A DNA stretch of 64,000 bases from Arctopsyche grandis (Eukaryota; Arthropoda; Insecta; Trichoptera; Hydropsychidae), in the NCBI RefSeq assembly GCF_051622035.1, contig NC_135355.1, forward strand, positions 2,728,001 to 2,792,000, in the 5' to 3' direction. Below the pieces are notes generated by a model. It was not told where the DNA came from. It did no database searches and was given only the letters and a program-made list of their open reading frames with translations. This document shows positions 36,126-48,063 of this stretch, in pieces (position 1 is the stretch's first letter; the number at the start of each line of letters is the position of its first letter). The translations under genes were made by a program, and so were the position numbers.

Positions 36126-37362
36126 TAGGGTTGTCAGATTTCATGCAAGTCAAACCGGGACACCCCAAAAAAAAAAAAAAATCATATCCTTGACTTTTCT
36201 ATACATATATTTTCAATCGAAGTGATATTATTTAGAATATCTATAATTGATTTTATTCCCTTCTATTTTTAATATATGTAAATGAAAAGTGCTACAATTA
36301 CAATGGAGAAACTAAAGATAGACTTCACTGAGAGGATTAGTGAAATAATCTAATATGGTTTGTGTTGCTTTTTCTTCAGCTAAAAAAAAGCTTTTAAAGC
36401 TTCAAATAGCTTTAGAGTGCATTCTATTGCAGGTAATAGCGATAGCCACCTAATTTTTTAGTGTGAGAGTAGATTTTTATATTCAATATTAGCAAAATCA
36501 CAGAAATCTTTTAGTCTTTCTGTTCTGACGGTGTCTATTCCGCGTCTGCGTGTAATGAATCATTCTGAGTGTGAGAAAATTATCGATTCAAGATAAATTG
36601 ATTGATGCCCGATACACATTTTTACATACCTCCTTTACGTTTCACTTACGATTAAAATTCAGGAAAAAATTCGCCTCTTATCCGATCGTTTTCATACTTT
36701 GCCATATTGCTCATTTTGGTCATCAATATAAGTAAATGGATCCTCCGCCATTACGATGGTGCAAAAATATCGTGTCAGACGCGTTTGAAATTTGAATTTC
36801 TGAAATGTGCCTGACGTTTATCCAGTTTTTAGTTTTAAACATAGATGGCGGTAGTAAAATAAAATTATTGGTATTTTTATTCAAAATAATAATTTTATAT
36901 ACAAATTATAGAAGAGGTATGTTTTAAAAAAACTTTTTACTTTATCTATGTACGTAGTAACAATAGATGAAGTTTTGTGATCATGCGAAAATTCGAACTT
37001 GAGATTTTGACTGATTCGAACTCAGAATCGATTACTGATCACGTTTTCATGATCTAGTTTTTACTAAATTTAGACTTATTTTTCTCCATTCTACACATAG
37101 TTCTCCAGAAAGTATAAGACAGAGACAAATAGTTCATTGTTGAATATTGCTGCAGTGTTTATCAGACTGTCTGATCCAGATAGTCTGGTAAATCGACTTT
37201 TTGTTTACAGTTTATGTTAATTCTGAGTTAAAAACTTCTGTAGGAATTTAAATAGTAGTAAACCGGGATATTTGGGCGTCCCGAGAGGTTTGTTCGGGAC
37301 ACCGGGACACGAGACTTAAAACTGGTGATAATCCCGATTAATCGGGACGCCTGACAACCCTA
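36126..37362. mobile_element. hAT-type element 7, with nested MITE A
   Basis: The ends TAGGGTTGTCAG and CTGACAACCCTA are flanked by exact 8-bp duplications GCTATCCA at 36118-36125 and 37363-37370. The right sub-terminal region has GGGACACCGGGACACGAG and CCCGATTAATCGGGACG. No transposase seen. A related right end alone lies at 62790-62893. Confidence 0.85.
36624..36922 (+). mobile_element. MITE family A, full copy, inside hAT element 7
   Basis: 299 bp from ACATACCTCC to GAGGTATGT. Highly similar to 15983-16281 throughout. Confidence 0.8.
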
Positions 37363-37508
37363 GCTATCCATTATAGTGCGGCAAGTTTTAATAGATGACA
37401 ATAAATTACAAGATACTTAAATTTGTATGTACAAGAAACGACCTACAAATCTTAATGTGTACGACTACAATTAGATACTACTCAGCTTAGAAACTAACGA
37501 ATGAACAT

Positions 37509-37563
37509 TGCGTGTCTGGATGTGTTTGTAAACTTGGCTTTATACGAAATTCAAGCAATAGTA
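37509..37563 (+). pseudogene. Stub of a TIL exon in TIL-2
   Basis: Encodes VSGCVCKLGFIRNSSNS, matching the GCVC and FLRNS core of TIL-3 exon 2 and TIL-1 exon 2. Both flanks are gone: upstream cysteines are missing and the sequence runs at 37564 into a MITE A right end (AATTATAGAAGTGGTATGT). Confidence 0.7.
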
Positions 37564-37861
37564 TAGCAAATTATAGAAGTGGTATGTTTTTAAAAAACTT
37601 TTTTTTTTGCGGAATTCTATTGCGTAAGTTCTTTTTGAGCGCCTTTGAAAATCAGGACTTTTCGAAATAGCCTTTTTGACGTTTTAAAATTATTTCTATG
37701 TTCTTGATATTATATGTTTGTAATATTTATAGTGGTTTTACGTTACTAAAACATTTTGAACAAAATCCGACAGCAAGAAGTAGAACTTTTGTCTTGTGTA
37801 AGTTTCCCTATATGTGCGTTCAATTTGTATCAGAAAATGCTCTCATAGCACATGTGTGAAA

Positions 37862-38655
37862 TAGTGCTTCCAATCTCAGAAGGTTTCTTCAGCACCGTGA
37901 TTGTGGTACTGAGAATTTTTGATCTCGGATTGCATATTTTCATATTTCAAAAATGTTCAATTGCATTTTGCAAACTCTTCCAATATTTCACGCAAAAAAT
38001 ATTCCCATATTCTTGTTTTGAGACTACATTCTTCAAATTTTCTGCATCCATGGCTAGATTTCTGTATGTAAAAATATCACATTAATGAATTTTATTAAAA
38101 AAATAATTTTAATATAGTTTATAGTACTATATGTATATTGAAGTACTGGGCATATAAATGTTATAATAAAATTGATTTACATCAAAATAGATAATCTTCG
38201 TACAATTAACAGAAACAACAGAGTCTTAGCGCAACTCACACCAAATAACGAGATCTGAACACTTGAAAATCCACAGTGCGACTGAGAAAAAATGGATCAT
38301 GTTCGATCCTGAATAACATAGGTCTCATAAATAGAAAAATTTCAATATATGATTCAAATATAATTGCAGTTGAGCACAAAATCTGCGACACAATTCAGGC
38401 CGTTTATACAATTTTGTGGAAAAGGCGAGCCGGCGTCGAAACGGTTTAGAGCAAACAAATGGACTATGACTGTCATTGTTCATCCCACCATTGTTCAATA
38501 TATAAAGTTGTTTTATGTTTTTTCCTTATTATTTTTGTAAAAATAATATTACTAAATAAATTTTTGCCAGCACCATAATCCCGATATTCAGAATAGTTTC
38601 AGCATCGAGATTCACGGTACCGAAAAACACCGGGATCCCGGGATTGGAAGTCTTA
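37862..38655. mobile_element. hAT-type MITE 6 (TAGTGCTTCCAATC ends) in TIL-2
   Basis: The ends TAGTGCTTCCAATC and GATTGGAAGTCTTA are flanked by 8-bp duplications GTGTGAAA (37854-37861) and GTGTGAAC (38656-38663), 7 of 8 matching. It shares its interior (ATAATCTTCGTACAATTAAC, CGAGATCTGAACACTTG) with element 5 at 59609-60627. Confidence 0.8.
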
Positions 38656-40317
38656 GTGTGAACGTGTATGTATTTTTAATTAACGAATTTTGTTTTGTGA
38701 CCTTCTTATATTCCTCAAATACATATGTTAAGTCATGGGTTGGTCACGATTTTTTTACGCCACAGCGCAGCAACGCGAGTACTGTCGTCGAACAATATTA
38801 TCAAGTTTGTATATGACTAAAATGTAATTATAAATTTCAGCATGTGGCGTAGGGGAAGTATATTCAACTTGTGGTGCTCGAAATTGTGAGATTATATGTC
38901 CAGAAACCTCAAATCCGTGTTGTGGTCCAGTGTGTCAGCCTCTAGGAGGCTGCATCTGTGCCGATAGATTTTTCAGAAATGAAGCAACCGGAACATGTGT
39001 AGCTACTTGTCCTGTGTTCTGTAAGTTGACAAAATTTGTCAAGAATAATTCAAAACTTGACAGATAAAGACAGTGTTCTTTAGTCCGTAGTGGCATTGCA
39101 TCGAACTTCACTTGCACCCAATCGAATGAATTACCATCAAATTGTGGAGACGATGGTTGCCAAGCGTCATGCAACAGACCGGATACTTCAGACTGTGTTC
39201 CCGAATGTGGAGAGCCATCTTGTATTTGCGCACCTGGATTTGTGAGATAAATCAACCAACGAGTGCATTGCATATAACGAATGTTCTTCAATAAGTAAGT
39301 TGAAGAATATTTATCGGATGTAAAGCATATACATATTTGTACATATGCATAGCTTACCATTTTTGTTATCTACGTAGTTCCAAAACTTGGTTGCAATGGA
39401 GTAAATGAAGTTGCATCTGACTGTGGCTATGATGGTTGTCAGGCAACTTGTGATGTTCTTGATGTAGAAGGATGTATTTCTGACTGTGGTGGACCATCGT
39501 GTATTTGCGCTCCTGGATTTGTAAGAAATGACTTGACTTATGTCTGTATGGAGCCACACGAGTGTCCTTTTGATTGTGAGTAGCAAAGTATCCACGCAAA
39601 AGGTGATTTTAATTTGATTAAATACAAAAAAAATCGCATTTTATAGCATCATCGTTGACTTGCAACGGATTGAACGCGATTGCATCTAATTGTGGAAATG
39701 ATTGTGAAGCAACTTGTGACATATCTGATACGACAGGTTGTGTACCTTATTGTGACGAGCCATCTTGTATCTGCGCTCCCGGATTCGTAAGGAATGTATT
39801 GACCAACGAATGTATTGTTCCAATTGATTGTCCTCGTTTCTGTAAGTATCAATAATCAACATTAATTCGATTTAAAAATGTGACTATGAAATAAATAAAT
39901 AATTTGTATTTTTTTAGATCGTTGTGATGATGGTGAGGTACTTTTACCATGTGGAATAGCTGTTTGTGATGGTATGTGTTCAGAGATTGATAGGTTTTCG
40001 AACATTGATGATTGTAGCACTGCGGGTCAATGTGTTACTCGTTGCTTCTGTCGTCCTTATTACACAGGATATTGTGTATCAAGATTGGATTGCTTCGTGT
40101 AATAGGAACCTCATATATACATATGTATAAGTTTTTGGATTCAATTATATCCCAAACCGTGATCCAAATCAGACTGAATTTTTTTTACATGTAATAAAAA
40201 TATATAATTTTTTAAAATATTCTTACCTCAACTGAAAGTATTGCTATTTATTTTTATTTTTTTATTTTTTATTTTATTTTACACACATATTTTCACATAC
40301 AAATATACCAGGAAGGC

Positions 40318-41281
40318 TTAACCCTTTGACTGCTACAACAACGATAAATCGTTGTTTTGAAATCGGCGAAGATTGCTACGACGATCGTTGTTGTCGTCAT
40401 TAATTGTCGTATTTCAATACTTTCTTTGCCAGTGCATCAGTGGCACGAAACATTTTTTTTATATACGTATTTATATTTATTTTTCAATCAAGCTTTATAA
40501 ATATTTATCAATTTTTTAAAAGCTCTTCAATTTCGGGTTCATCATCAAAGTAAATTTCGGGTTCGTTGTCAAAGTCATATAAGGAGTTATTACTTGGGAA
40601 TTGATTATTGTCGATAAATTCATTTTCAGAATCAGTAGACCTGCTGATTTGTCGAGTTCCTCGACGAGGAGCTATTATTTCGCTTTCGTCACTTTCACTG
40701 TCCGATATCATTTTGCAGAGTTAAAATAAATGGCAAAAAACAATAGAAATCCGCTTTCAATTATATAGGTCACGAGACGTCACGAATTCGTGCAATCAAT
40801 CAAATGCAACTGAAATGCATACAAAATGTTTATGATACATGTTGAAAAATTATTTGATTATTAGAAACTTCGCATCCTTGTGTGTCTCGCTCACACATAC
40901 ACAATTAAAACCAAGAAAGAAAGAGAGAAAGACCGCTACCTGTTTCAAATGTATCGCATGTTTTAACAACGACAAATACATCGATGTCTAAAAATAGATT
41001 ATTGAAAAAAATAATGCGTCGGAAACAATCGTCAAAACTTACTTAGTGTATATATGTAGGTATCTCTTTCGCACGCACGCATGTAAAAGCAAGACAGAAA
41101 GAGAGAGCGCGAGTCCACAACTGCTTCTTAAAAATGTATATAAAGTATTAAAAAAATTACGCGCGTTCGGCGAAGTAAGTATGTAAAAAAATATATTATA
41201 TTTATTTTTTTATAAAGTAATTACAAATGTTAGCATTTTTCGCTTGGACATTGAAAAACCTCGTAACAGCCGAAGGGTTAA
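40318..41281. mobile_element. piggyBac-type element, internally deleted
   Basis: Bounded by TTAA at 40318-40321 and 41278-41281, with inner ends CCCTTTGACTGC and GCCGAAGGG. TTAA target duplication with CCC/GGG ends is the piggyBac signature. The minus strand at 40508-40711 encodes a short acidic protein consistent with a transposase N-terminus. Confidence 0.82.
40508..40711 (-). pseudogene. piggyBac-like transposase N-terminal remnant
   Basis: A 67-codon frame starting MISDSESDESEIIAPRRGTR, very rich in Asp, Glu, Ser and Asn. piggyBac transposases characteristically begin with an acidic, Ser-rich segment, and the position inside a TTAA-flanked element supports this. The catalytic DDD core is absent. 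Confidence 0.55.
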
Positions 41282-42099
41282 CAGGTAAACCCCAAATGCG
41301 CCTTCCTGGTCCACATAATTATTACATAGATACATGTAAATCTAAATATCTGACATCTATGCTCAGTATACATATATTACAAACATCGTATTAATACAAT
41401 AAATAAAGATGAATAACTTTCATGTAACAATACGAATTTTATATTCGATAAACAACCACAGAGACATCTATGGTGAGCAATATGGCGAAACCTAAGATAT
41501 AACAATAACTAAAGGTTCTCATCAGAAAATTGGGAAGGAAACGTCAATTTTACAGGAATCGTTTCAATGAAAATCAGAAAAATTGGCAAATTCTGATAAG
41601 AAACGATCGACCTAGACAAATCAAGGTCTAGCCAACAACGAGACTTGGCGGGGAATCGAACTCTTAACATCAAGTACGAAATAATTCAACATTCACCACT
41701 AGACCACGCTGCTGGTTACCCTAGAGCAGCGTTTCCCAACCTTTTTTGACTCGCGTACCACTTGGTAGTACATAACGTTAAATTGTATTTCATATAAAAA
41801 TGATTGTATTTCATGAAATTTGTTATTACAAGTGTAGTTATATAGTATTTGAATGGTAAGGAATTTGAACACGGGTAGACGTAATGAATGCTTTGCTAAG
41901 AAATTTTGTGGAAAAAAGATATTTGAGGAGTCACAATTATAATATACTCAAAGTTTAATATATGTATATACTATGTATATGTATTTCGTCATACTTTTAT
42001 TACTGATAAATGGTTATAATAAAAATAAAAAATTATAAAATACATATAATATATTTTCTTTTCTTAATTAAATCTTACAAATCCTTACAAAATAAATTT

Positions 42100-43200
42100 A
42101 TTGAGATCCTTGTGCTTGTTTAGAGGAACATCGTTTTTTAAAATTCAGTTCAAATGATGCGAGATATACCCTTAAGTCTGAAGCTGCCTTCAATTTATTT
42201 CTATATTTGTTTTTTTATAAAAATATATGAAGAAAAAGTTCTCTCAACCAGTTCAGTGCTAGTACAAGGCAACAGAAGTTCAAGCGAAAATCAGCAAACT
42301 GTTCATATTCTTCACTAATATCTATCCAAAAATCGATAACCTTATTTATTTTTAAATTAGCGTTTAAAATGCTATCATTTGAAAGTTCAATCAAGTTTTC
42401 CTTTTCCTTGATTGATTGAATTGACGTAGCTGTAGCTGTTTCATTATCAAAGGGGTTTGAAATCTAATTGTTTGCTTCTTCGGGATTGGGGAAGTACTGC
42501 ATAAAAAACGATTTCAGCCCTATTAAATTTTCAATTATTTTTTTTCCACGTATATCCCGAGGCAAACGAATCTTGTTTTCCGATAAGAATTTATGTAAGG
42601 TTTCAAATACTTCAGGTTGATCATTTTCGATACAAATCTAATTTTTTAATCATACTTTCAATTTTATCCGCAACATTAAAGATCTTATCGAGCTGTTCTG
42701 TAGTGTCAAATTCAAGTTATTTATTTGTAAATAATATCAGATAAATATGCGAGTGCCTGAAGCCAATTAAAGTCATGTACTTTTGAAGAAAGATTGAAAG
42801 CATGGTCTTCAAACAAAACATGTACTTCATGTCTAAGTTCGAACAAGCGGGTAAACACTTTATCATCTCACTTCTGTATAAAAGAGTAGAGAAGAATAAA
42901 GACCCATCATATCTTCGCACTTTATAAAATGAACAATCTTCACTGCCTCATCAAGAACGAGTTTTAATTCTTCAAGAAGGCGCTTTGATCCTAGATTTTG
43001 CCTGTGAATACAGCAGTGGCTCCAATTTATGTACATTATAAGCTACATTCAAGACGTGACCACGGAGACCAGAATGTAAAACTGACATCAGTACACAATC
43101 TACAACAATTTGACCAATTAATACCCTTCTCTTTGAATTAATAGTCAATAGCATTAAATATGTCTTCACCCGTTTTGCTTTCGGACAGAAAATGACAGTA
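42100..43200 (-). pseudogene. hAT transposase core remnant
   Basis: At 42972-43169 the frame includes INSKRRVLIGQIVVD and HSGLRGHVLNVAYNVHKLEP, which aligns by pattern with the region around the conserved His of ZBED5-like transposases. The rest, to about 42100, is interrupted by stops. Confidence 0.55.
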
Positions 43201-43724
43201 TATGGTTGTCTTCAACTTCATTGTGTTTAATATAACTAGCAATAACAAGCAAAACAGCAAAATTCCTAACATCCGTGGAGTCGTCAACTTGAATTGTGAA
43301 AAATTGACTTTTTTTAATTCTATCGATTTTTTAATCTACCGAGGATATGTTGCCTCCATATCCTCGGACATATCATGAATTCTTCGTGATATTGTAGTAT
43401 TCGAAAGAGGAATATTATTAATTTTTTGGACATCGTTTTCATCTGAACGGTATATTTTATACAAGGAATTAATTTCTCTGCTTACGAGTGAAAAAAAATC
43501 TTGTTATTATTTCTTAAAAGTCGTCACGATATCCACTGTCCTCTGAGCAATCAATTATACGGCATCACACATTAGCCTATATACGGTTGTATGAGTTGAT
43601 TTGAGATTGTATTTGTATATTCATGAATTCGCACCCATTCGATAAAATCCATCCTCTTGTCGGTCATCACAAAGGGAAATAAATATATAAAAACAATATA
43701 TACATAATTTTTTTTTTTTAAAAA

Positions 43725-43999
43725 ACATACCTCTTCTATAATTTGTATATAACATTATTATTTTGAATAAAAATACCAATAATTTTATTTTACAACCGCC
43801 ATCTATGTTTAAAACTAATAAACAAACGGTGGATAAACGTCAACGACTATCTCGCCGGGCAGATATCAAACGCGTCTTACAAAATATTTTTGCACCATCG
43901 TCATGGCGGAGGATCCATTTACTTATATTGATGACCAAAATGAGCAATATGGCAAAGTATAAAAATGACGTCTTAATGTGAAACGTAAAGGAGGTATGT
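43725..43999 (-). mobile_element. MITE family A copy (inverted)
   Basis: Runs from ACATACCTCTTCTATAATTT to GTAAAGGAGGTATGT, about 275 bp. It is inserted between transposase core and BED finger of hAT region 3. Confidence 0.75.
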
Positions 44000-44144
44000 A
44001 AAAATGAATGTTTCTGCTATTGTATTATTTTTTGGCAATACGGTGACTAATACGATAACTAGCTTCTATTGCACGTTCATAATCTTTATTTGCAGGTATG
44101 TAGAATGTAAGATGTGAGAATGGACATATTCTCTTTTTGCTCTT

Positions 44145-44489
44145 TCAAGCGTTCAAATAATCACGTTCTTTGGTTTTATAGTCCGTATGTTTTTTATGTA
44201 GATGTTTTGAAAGGAATGAAGGTTTCATGCATCCATTTGACAGAACTACCCCACAAACTACACACTTGGGCTTAGGACAGTCTTCGTACATATTCATCAC
44301 AGTATTTTCTCTTGATACCTCTTTGAAGAACTGAAGACTGTATAATTTCACTGCATTAATTTGCACTAAATTTTCAGGCGTCGCCTGATAAGAACTAGGT
44401 AATATATCACAGATAGGACTGTTTAATGTGACGGTCGGAAAGGAAGTAAAGTAGTCACCACCAACATGGTCGAATCGGTCCCAAATCAC
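44145..44489 (-). pseudogene. hAT transposase N-terminus with BED zinc finger
   Basis: The frame contains CVVCGVVLSNGCMKPSFLSK followed by HLHKKH: the C-x2-C ... H-x4-H BED finger of ZBED5/SCAND3-like hAT transposases. It is separated from the catalytic core by a MITE and stops. Confidence 0.75.
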
Positions 44490-44583
44490 AGGATGGTGAC
44501 CTAAGCTCGAGCATGCAAGGGGTCGACCATGTCCCTACAATGCATCTTCTAAATGGAATTGTTATGCTCTATAACAGGGATCT

Positions 44584-45717
44584 TCAACCTATTTCAGAAA
44601 TGGACTCCTCTGAAATTTTGCTTAGCTTAATCTGTTTCCTGAGTCCAACTAATTTCTTACCTGTTGAGGCTAGAACCGAACTAATTACAGTGTTCAATTC
44701 CTCGATGTCTGCTTCTGGGTTTAATTTCCCGTATCGATTTCCAAGTTCGAGTTCGAATTCCTTTTTCCTAGACCTTAGTTGAGCGAAATCTGGAGAGTTA
44801 CTGCATCCTTTTATTAATTTCCTACGTTCGCAATTTATATTAATGGCTATCCTGGCACGGACTAATCTGTGATCGCTACCTATATTTACTTTACTTAAAA
44901 CACTAACGTCTTTAACGGAGAGCAGGGCATTTGTTAGGATGAAATCGATTTCGTTTCTGTCTCCTTTAGGACTCTCCCAAGTCCACTTATTGTTGGTGTT
45001 TTTCCTGAAAAATGAATTAGTGATAAAGAGCCTGTTGTGTTCTGCGAATTCTATGAGGCGATCGCCTCTGTCGTTTCTTTGGCCGGTACCAAAATTGCCT
45101 ACTGCTCTTTCTGTGTTTGCCTTTTGTCCTATTTTTGCGTTAAAGTCGCCCATGATTATTTTAAAGTGGTGGCGGCTATTATCGTATGCACCCTGTAGTT
45201 TTTCGTAGAAGTCTTCTATTTCCTCGTCTGGGTGGCTAGATGTGGGGGCGTACACTTGGAAGATTTGACAAGTGTACCTGCTCGAGATTCTTAATACTAC
45301 ATAGCATATACGTTCCGATATGTCGTTTATTTCTATAATATTTCTTTCTATTCTCTTATTGATAAGAAACCCTACTCCTCCTATTCTACCATTTGGTAGC
45401 CCTCTCCAGTAGAGACAGTTACCACTTTTTAGGATTATTTGGTTTTCCTGTTTTCGTCTTACTTCGCTAAGTCCTACTAAATCCCATTTGATACTTTCTA
45501 ATTCATTCTCTAATGCAAGCACACTTCCTTCACTCGATAACGTTCTTACATTGTACGTGGCTAAATACAGGTTTCTATTAGCTAAGCTATCATCCATCGT
45601 CACTCTTACCTTGTTGGAGGTTTGGATATTATTTTTCTCGCATTTATCCAAGATGTGTTGAGAAAAAGGCGGTACTTGAGAGAGATTTCCATTCAAGGAG
45701 TGAGTTCTTACCGCCAT
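44584..45717 (-). CDS. RTE/CFDP2-like AP endonuclease ORF, RT missing
   Basis: A 377-codon open frame with the apurinic-endonuclease motifs in order: TYNVRT (Asn), GLSEVRR (catalytic Glu), VYAPTSS (Tyr), MGDFNAKIG (Asp/Asn), NEIDFILT and the terminal SDHRLV (Asp-His). This is the EN domain of RTE-type non-LTR elements, often annotated as craniofacial development protein 2-like. It nicks target DNA for retrotransposition. No reverse transcriptase follows; the frame stops at 44584 where a hAT-like end begins. All catalytic positions I can see are kept, which is odd for a truncated copy. It is most likely a transposon fragment rather than a host gene. Confidence 0.75.
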   Translation of the reverse strand: MAVRTHSLNGNLSQVPPFSQHILDKCEKNNIQTSNKVRVTMDDSLANRNLYLATYNVRTLSSEGSVLALENELESIKWDLVGLSEVRRKQENQIILKSGNCLYWRGLPNGRIGGVGFLINKRIERNIIEINDISERICYVVLRISSRYTCQIFQVYAPTSSHPDEEIEDFYEKLQGAYDNSRHHFKIIMGDFNAKIGQKANTERAVGNFGTGQRNDRGDRLIEFAEHNRLFITNSFFRKNTNNKWTWESPKGDRNEIDFILTNALLSVKDVSVLSKVNIGSDHRLVRARIAININCERRKLIKGCSNSPDFAQLRSRKKEFELELGNRYGKLNPEADIEELNTVISSVLASTGKKLVGLRKQIKLSKISEESISEIG

Positions 45718-46096
45718 AGACTCTTCTCTGTGGTCAGCTTTGACAGATAGTCATCCTAGGTATCACTTGGATCACTTATGAGTTATTACATGCCATTTAA
45801 CAGGGTTACTTTGTAAGTGAAAGTAGTTAGTTATGATAATAATAGATTAGCAATTGTTATACTACTTTTTGACAGATCTTTATCGTGAGACGCCTCTTTG
45901 GAGACAACGGATTTATATATGTGTGAGTGCGGTTTGCAATTTAATATTTTAATAATAAATTTAGTAAAGAATATAAAATTACACGAATTACTTTGATATA
46001 ATTTAAATATGAAAAAGAACTGATAGACAGTTGGGAAACACTGTTTCTGCTTGTTATTAAATAAAGTTCGTTAAAAATTTTGCTGGAAGCAATTAT

Positions 46097-46309
46097 GTGG
46101 AAGATTTATTGCTTCTGTGGGACAAACTATTGACTGATGGGAAAGGACCTTTTTTTTTGTATTCAGGTAGGGAGATATTACGAATATACCCCGGCCGTAT
46201 TGACTTTGCACAGATTTTAGACACAAAAACTAATATGACAACATTTTACGAATTCACTGATATAAATACGCTTTACGACCGATCTGCTGATTATTTTTAC
46301 ACTTAAATT
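46097..46309 (+). other. Unidentified short ORF
   Basis: About 70 codons (LLLLWDKLLTDGKGPFF, then GREILRIYPGRIDFAQ) with ordinary protein-like composition, ending TAA. Upstream codons back to about 46060 are also open. Not recognised; it could be an isolated exon or a transposon fragment. Confidence 0.2.
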
Positions 46310-46450
46310 ATACTAGGATGCAATTAGTAAAATAAGTGAGTGGATGGTTAAGTTTTTAGATTTAATTTCGTGCAATAGCCGGGTTTAAGCGAGTAGTAGC
46401 GGGGAGAACGCAGAAGCACGTCTTCCCCGCATGACACGATAGACCGAACT

Positions 46451-46603
<153 letters not shown>

Positions 46604-47300
46604 TATACACATACACATACATATATTACAAAATAAACTACATTATACTAAAAAAATGTTTAAATTGAATGGATTTCATGTTGCATTTACTAACAATGAA
46701 TAAATCGACCATGGACAATTAATTTCCAATTCTGTGCAGTCTCAACATAGCTGAGTTCAATGAGTAATTAGTGGTCAATCTGGGCATAACAAAAAGATGG
46801 TTATACATATGTATGTACATATGTACATACATAGATAAATATAGCACTGATAAATGCTTATAACCAGAGATCGGCGGACAAGTTTATTTTGCCCACAAAA
46901 AATGGTTCACTAATAGCAATTACTATTGTTAACCTTTTTTTGCTCTCTTGCTTTGTAAGACAATGACAATTTAAAAAATATATTTTTTACTACGGTTTTT
47001 TCAACTTAATACTAAAAATACCATTAAACTAAAACTAATTTCAGGTCAATGCAGGAGAAAATTGAAACTGATCAAGTTTGAAGTTATGTATGTACATATG
47101 TATTCGTCGATACGGCATTCAGCAACTCGCTTTATCCGAAATTGCATTGCATGCCTTTGGTGATACACATATGTAGATGAATCTAAGGAAGTCATTTTGT
47201 TAAGGTAATATTATACTTAAGATGTATACGATCCCTACTATGTAGCCTTCGTTGTTTTGTCGCAAAATCTTCGTTTGCAAGTTTATTAAATCGCATAAAG

Positions 47301-47616
47301 GTCAGACCGCACTATGCGTCAACCGAACGATCCGACACTTCACAACAGTACGCGACCAAATATTGTTTGTATGAAATTGTATGAGACATAACGCACTGCG
47401 CGACAGTCGTCATATCGTGACTTTGAAATAGCATGTAGCCATAATCTTTTGGTTTTTCTCGATTGTTCTTCTTCCTCGCATATCAAATATACAATAATAG
47501 ACATAATTTACTGCGTAGTGTCGCATCGCTGTCGTTCAAGTGCTGTTTACCTAATATTGTCGCACACTGTTGTGAAGTGTCGGATCGTTCGTTTGACGCA
47601 TAGTGCGGTCAGCCTT
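47301..47616. mobile_element. MITE with about 45-bp terminal inverted repeats
   Basis: GACCGCACTATGCGTCAA, then CGATCCGACACTTCACAACA, at 47304-47348 is repeated in complement at 47567-47610. hAT-like but no clear target duplication. The open frame at 47449-47865 runs through its right arm and is not supported as a gene. Confidence 0.7.
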
Positions 47617-48063
47617 AAGGGCGAAATCACACAGGAGATAACGGCAAGTCGTGTGTTTGGTTCCCCGCTGTGGGGGGTCTCCTACATTTCTTCAAATATG
47701 GGATACACCGTTATCGATCACTGTCAAGCAAAGATAAATACAAGGATACAATTTTACCGAAAACACTCCGGGGGGTTATTTTGGGACGTTGTGTGCCATA
47801 AATCTGTGCAAAGCACGCCACATTTTTTTGCACGTTTAAAACTATCTAAAAAAAACCATGTGTAACGTTCTTTGTGTGTGTTTTCGCCCTAATCTCTTCC
47901 TTGCCAAACGTTATTTACGGCTGAAGGAACAACTTGACATAGGCGATGACCTGAAATTGGCTTATGCAATCGCGCGTTTTGGCCATAACGAATACACAGC
48001 ATCGGCTATCTCATTGTATGTATATAAACATATTTTTATCATTCATTATATAACCTACTTGTG

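Larger units (their letters stand above)
34121..40102 (+). pseudogene. TIL-2: broken paralogue of TIL-3
   Basis: A signal-peptide exon at 34121-34202 (MLVLRIVFISAILWTC; phase-1 donor GTAATG) is followed by a stub of a TIL exon near 37509-37563. Five exons orthologous to TIL-3 exons 7-11 then follow: 38841-39020, 39084-39294, 39378-39575, 39647-39841, 39918-40102. By eye they are very similar to TIL-3 exons. The second of these lacks 2 bp relative to TIL-3 (211 against 213 nt), giving an in-exon TAA at 39248-39250. Exons equivalent to TIL-3 exons 3-6 are missing. As every exon is phase-1 symmetric, skipping the damaged exon would keep frame, so a short four-TIL product cannot be excluded. Nested in it: hAT elements 6 and 7 and MITEs. 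Confidence 0.8.
40308..41717 (-). mobile_element. tRNA-derived SINE (inverted), split by a piggyBac-type element
   Basis: The head, read on the minus strand, has GTGGTCTAGTGG and AGAGTTCGATTCCCC (A- and B-box like) at 41655-41717. The body matches 13860-14140. The 3' stem-loop has arms CCAGGAAGGC (40308-40317) and GCCTTCCTGG near 41300-41309, separated by the insertion at 40318-41281. Confidence 0.75.
41727..46043 (-). mobile_element. hAT-like region 3 (ZBED/Buster-type), degenerate
   Basis: The left end CAGCGTTTCCCAAC and right end GTTGGGAAACACTG are near-complementary hAT-type TIRs. The flanks CCCTAGAG and TTTCTGCT do not match, so the pairing is uncertain. The minus strand carries transposase pieces, a MITE A at 43725-43999, a BED finger at 44145-44489 and an endonuclease ORF at 44584-45717. 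A second hAT-like left end (CAGGGATCTTCAACC) at 44577 hints at a composite. Confidence 0.5.

Noticed and set aside
41727-46043. Single intact hAT element of 4.3 kb
   Set aside because: The flanking 8-mers do not match and another hAT-like end lies inside, so I list it only as a degenerate region.
47449-47865. 138-codon ORF
   Set aside because: Runs through a MITE terminal repeat and has no recognisable protein pattern.
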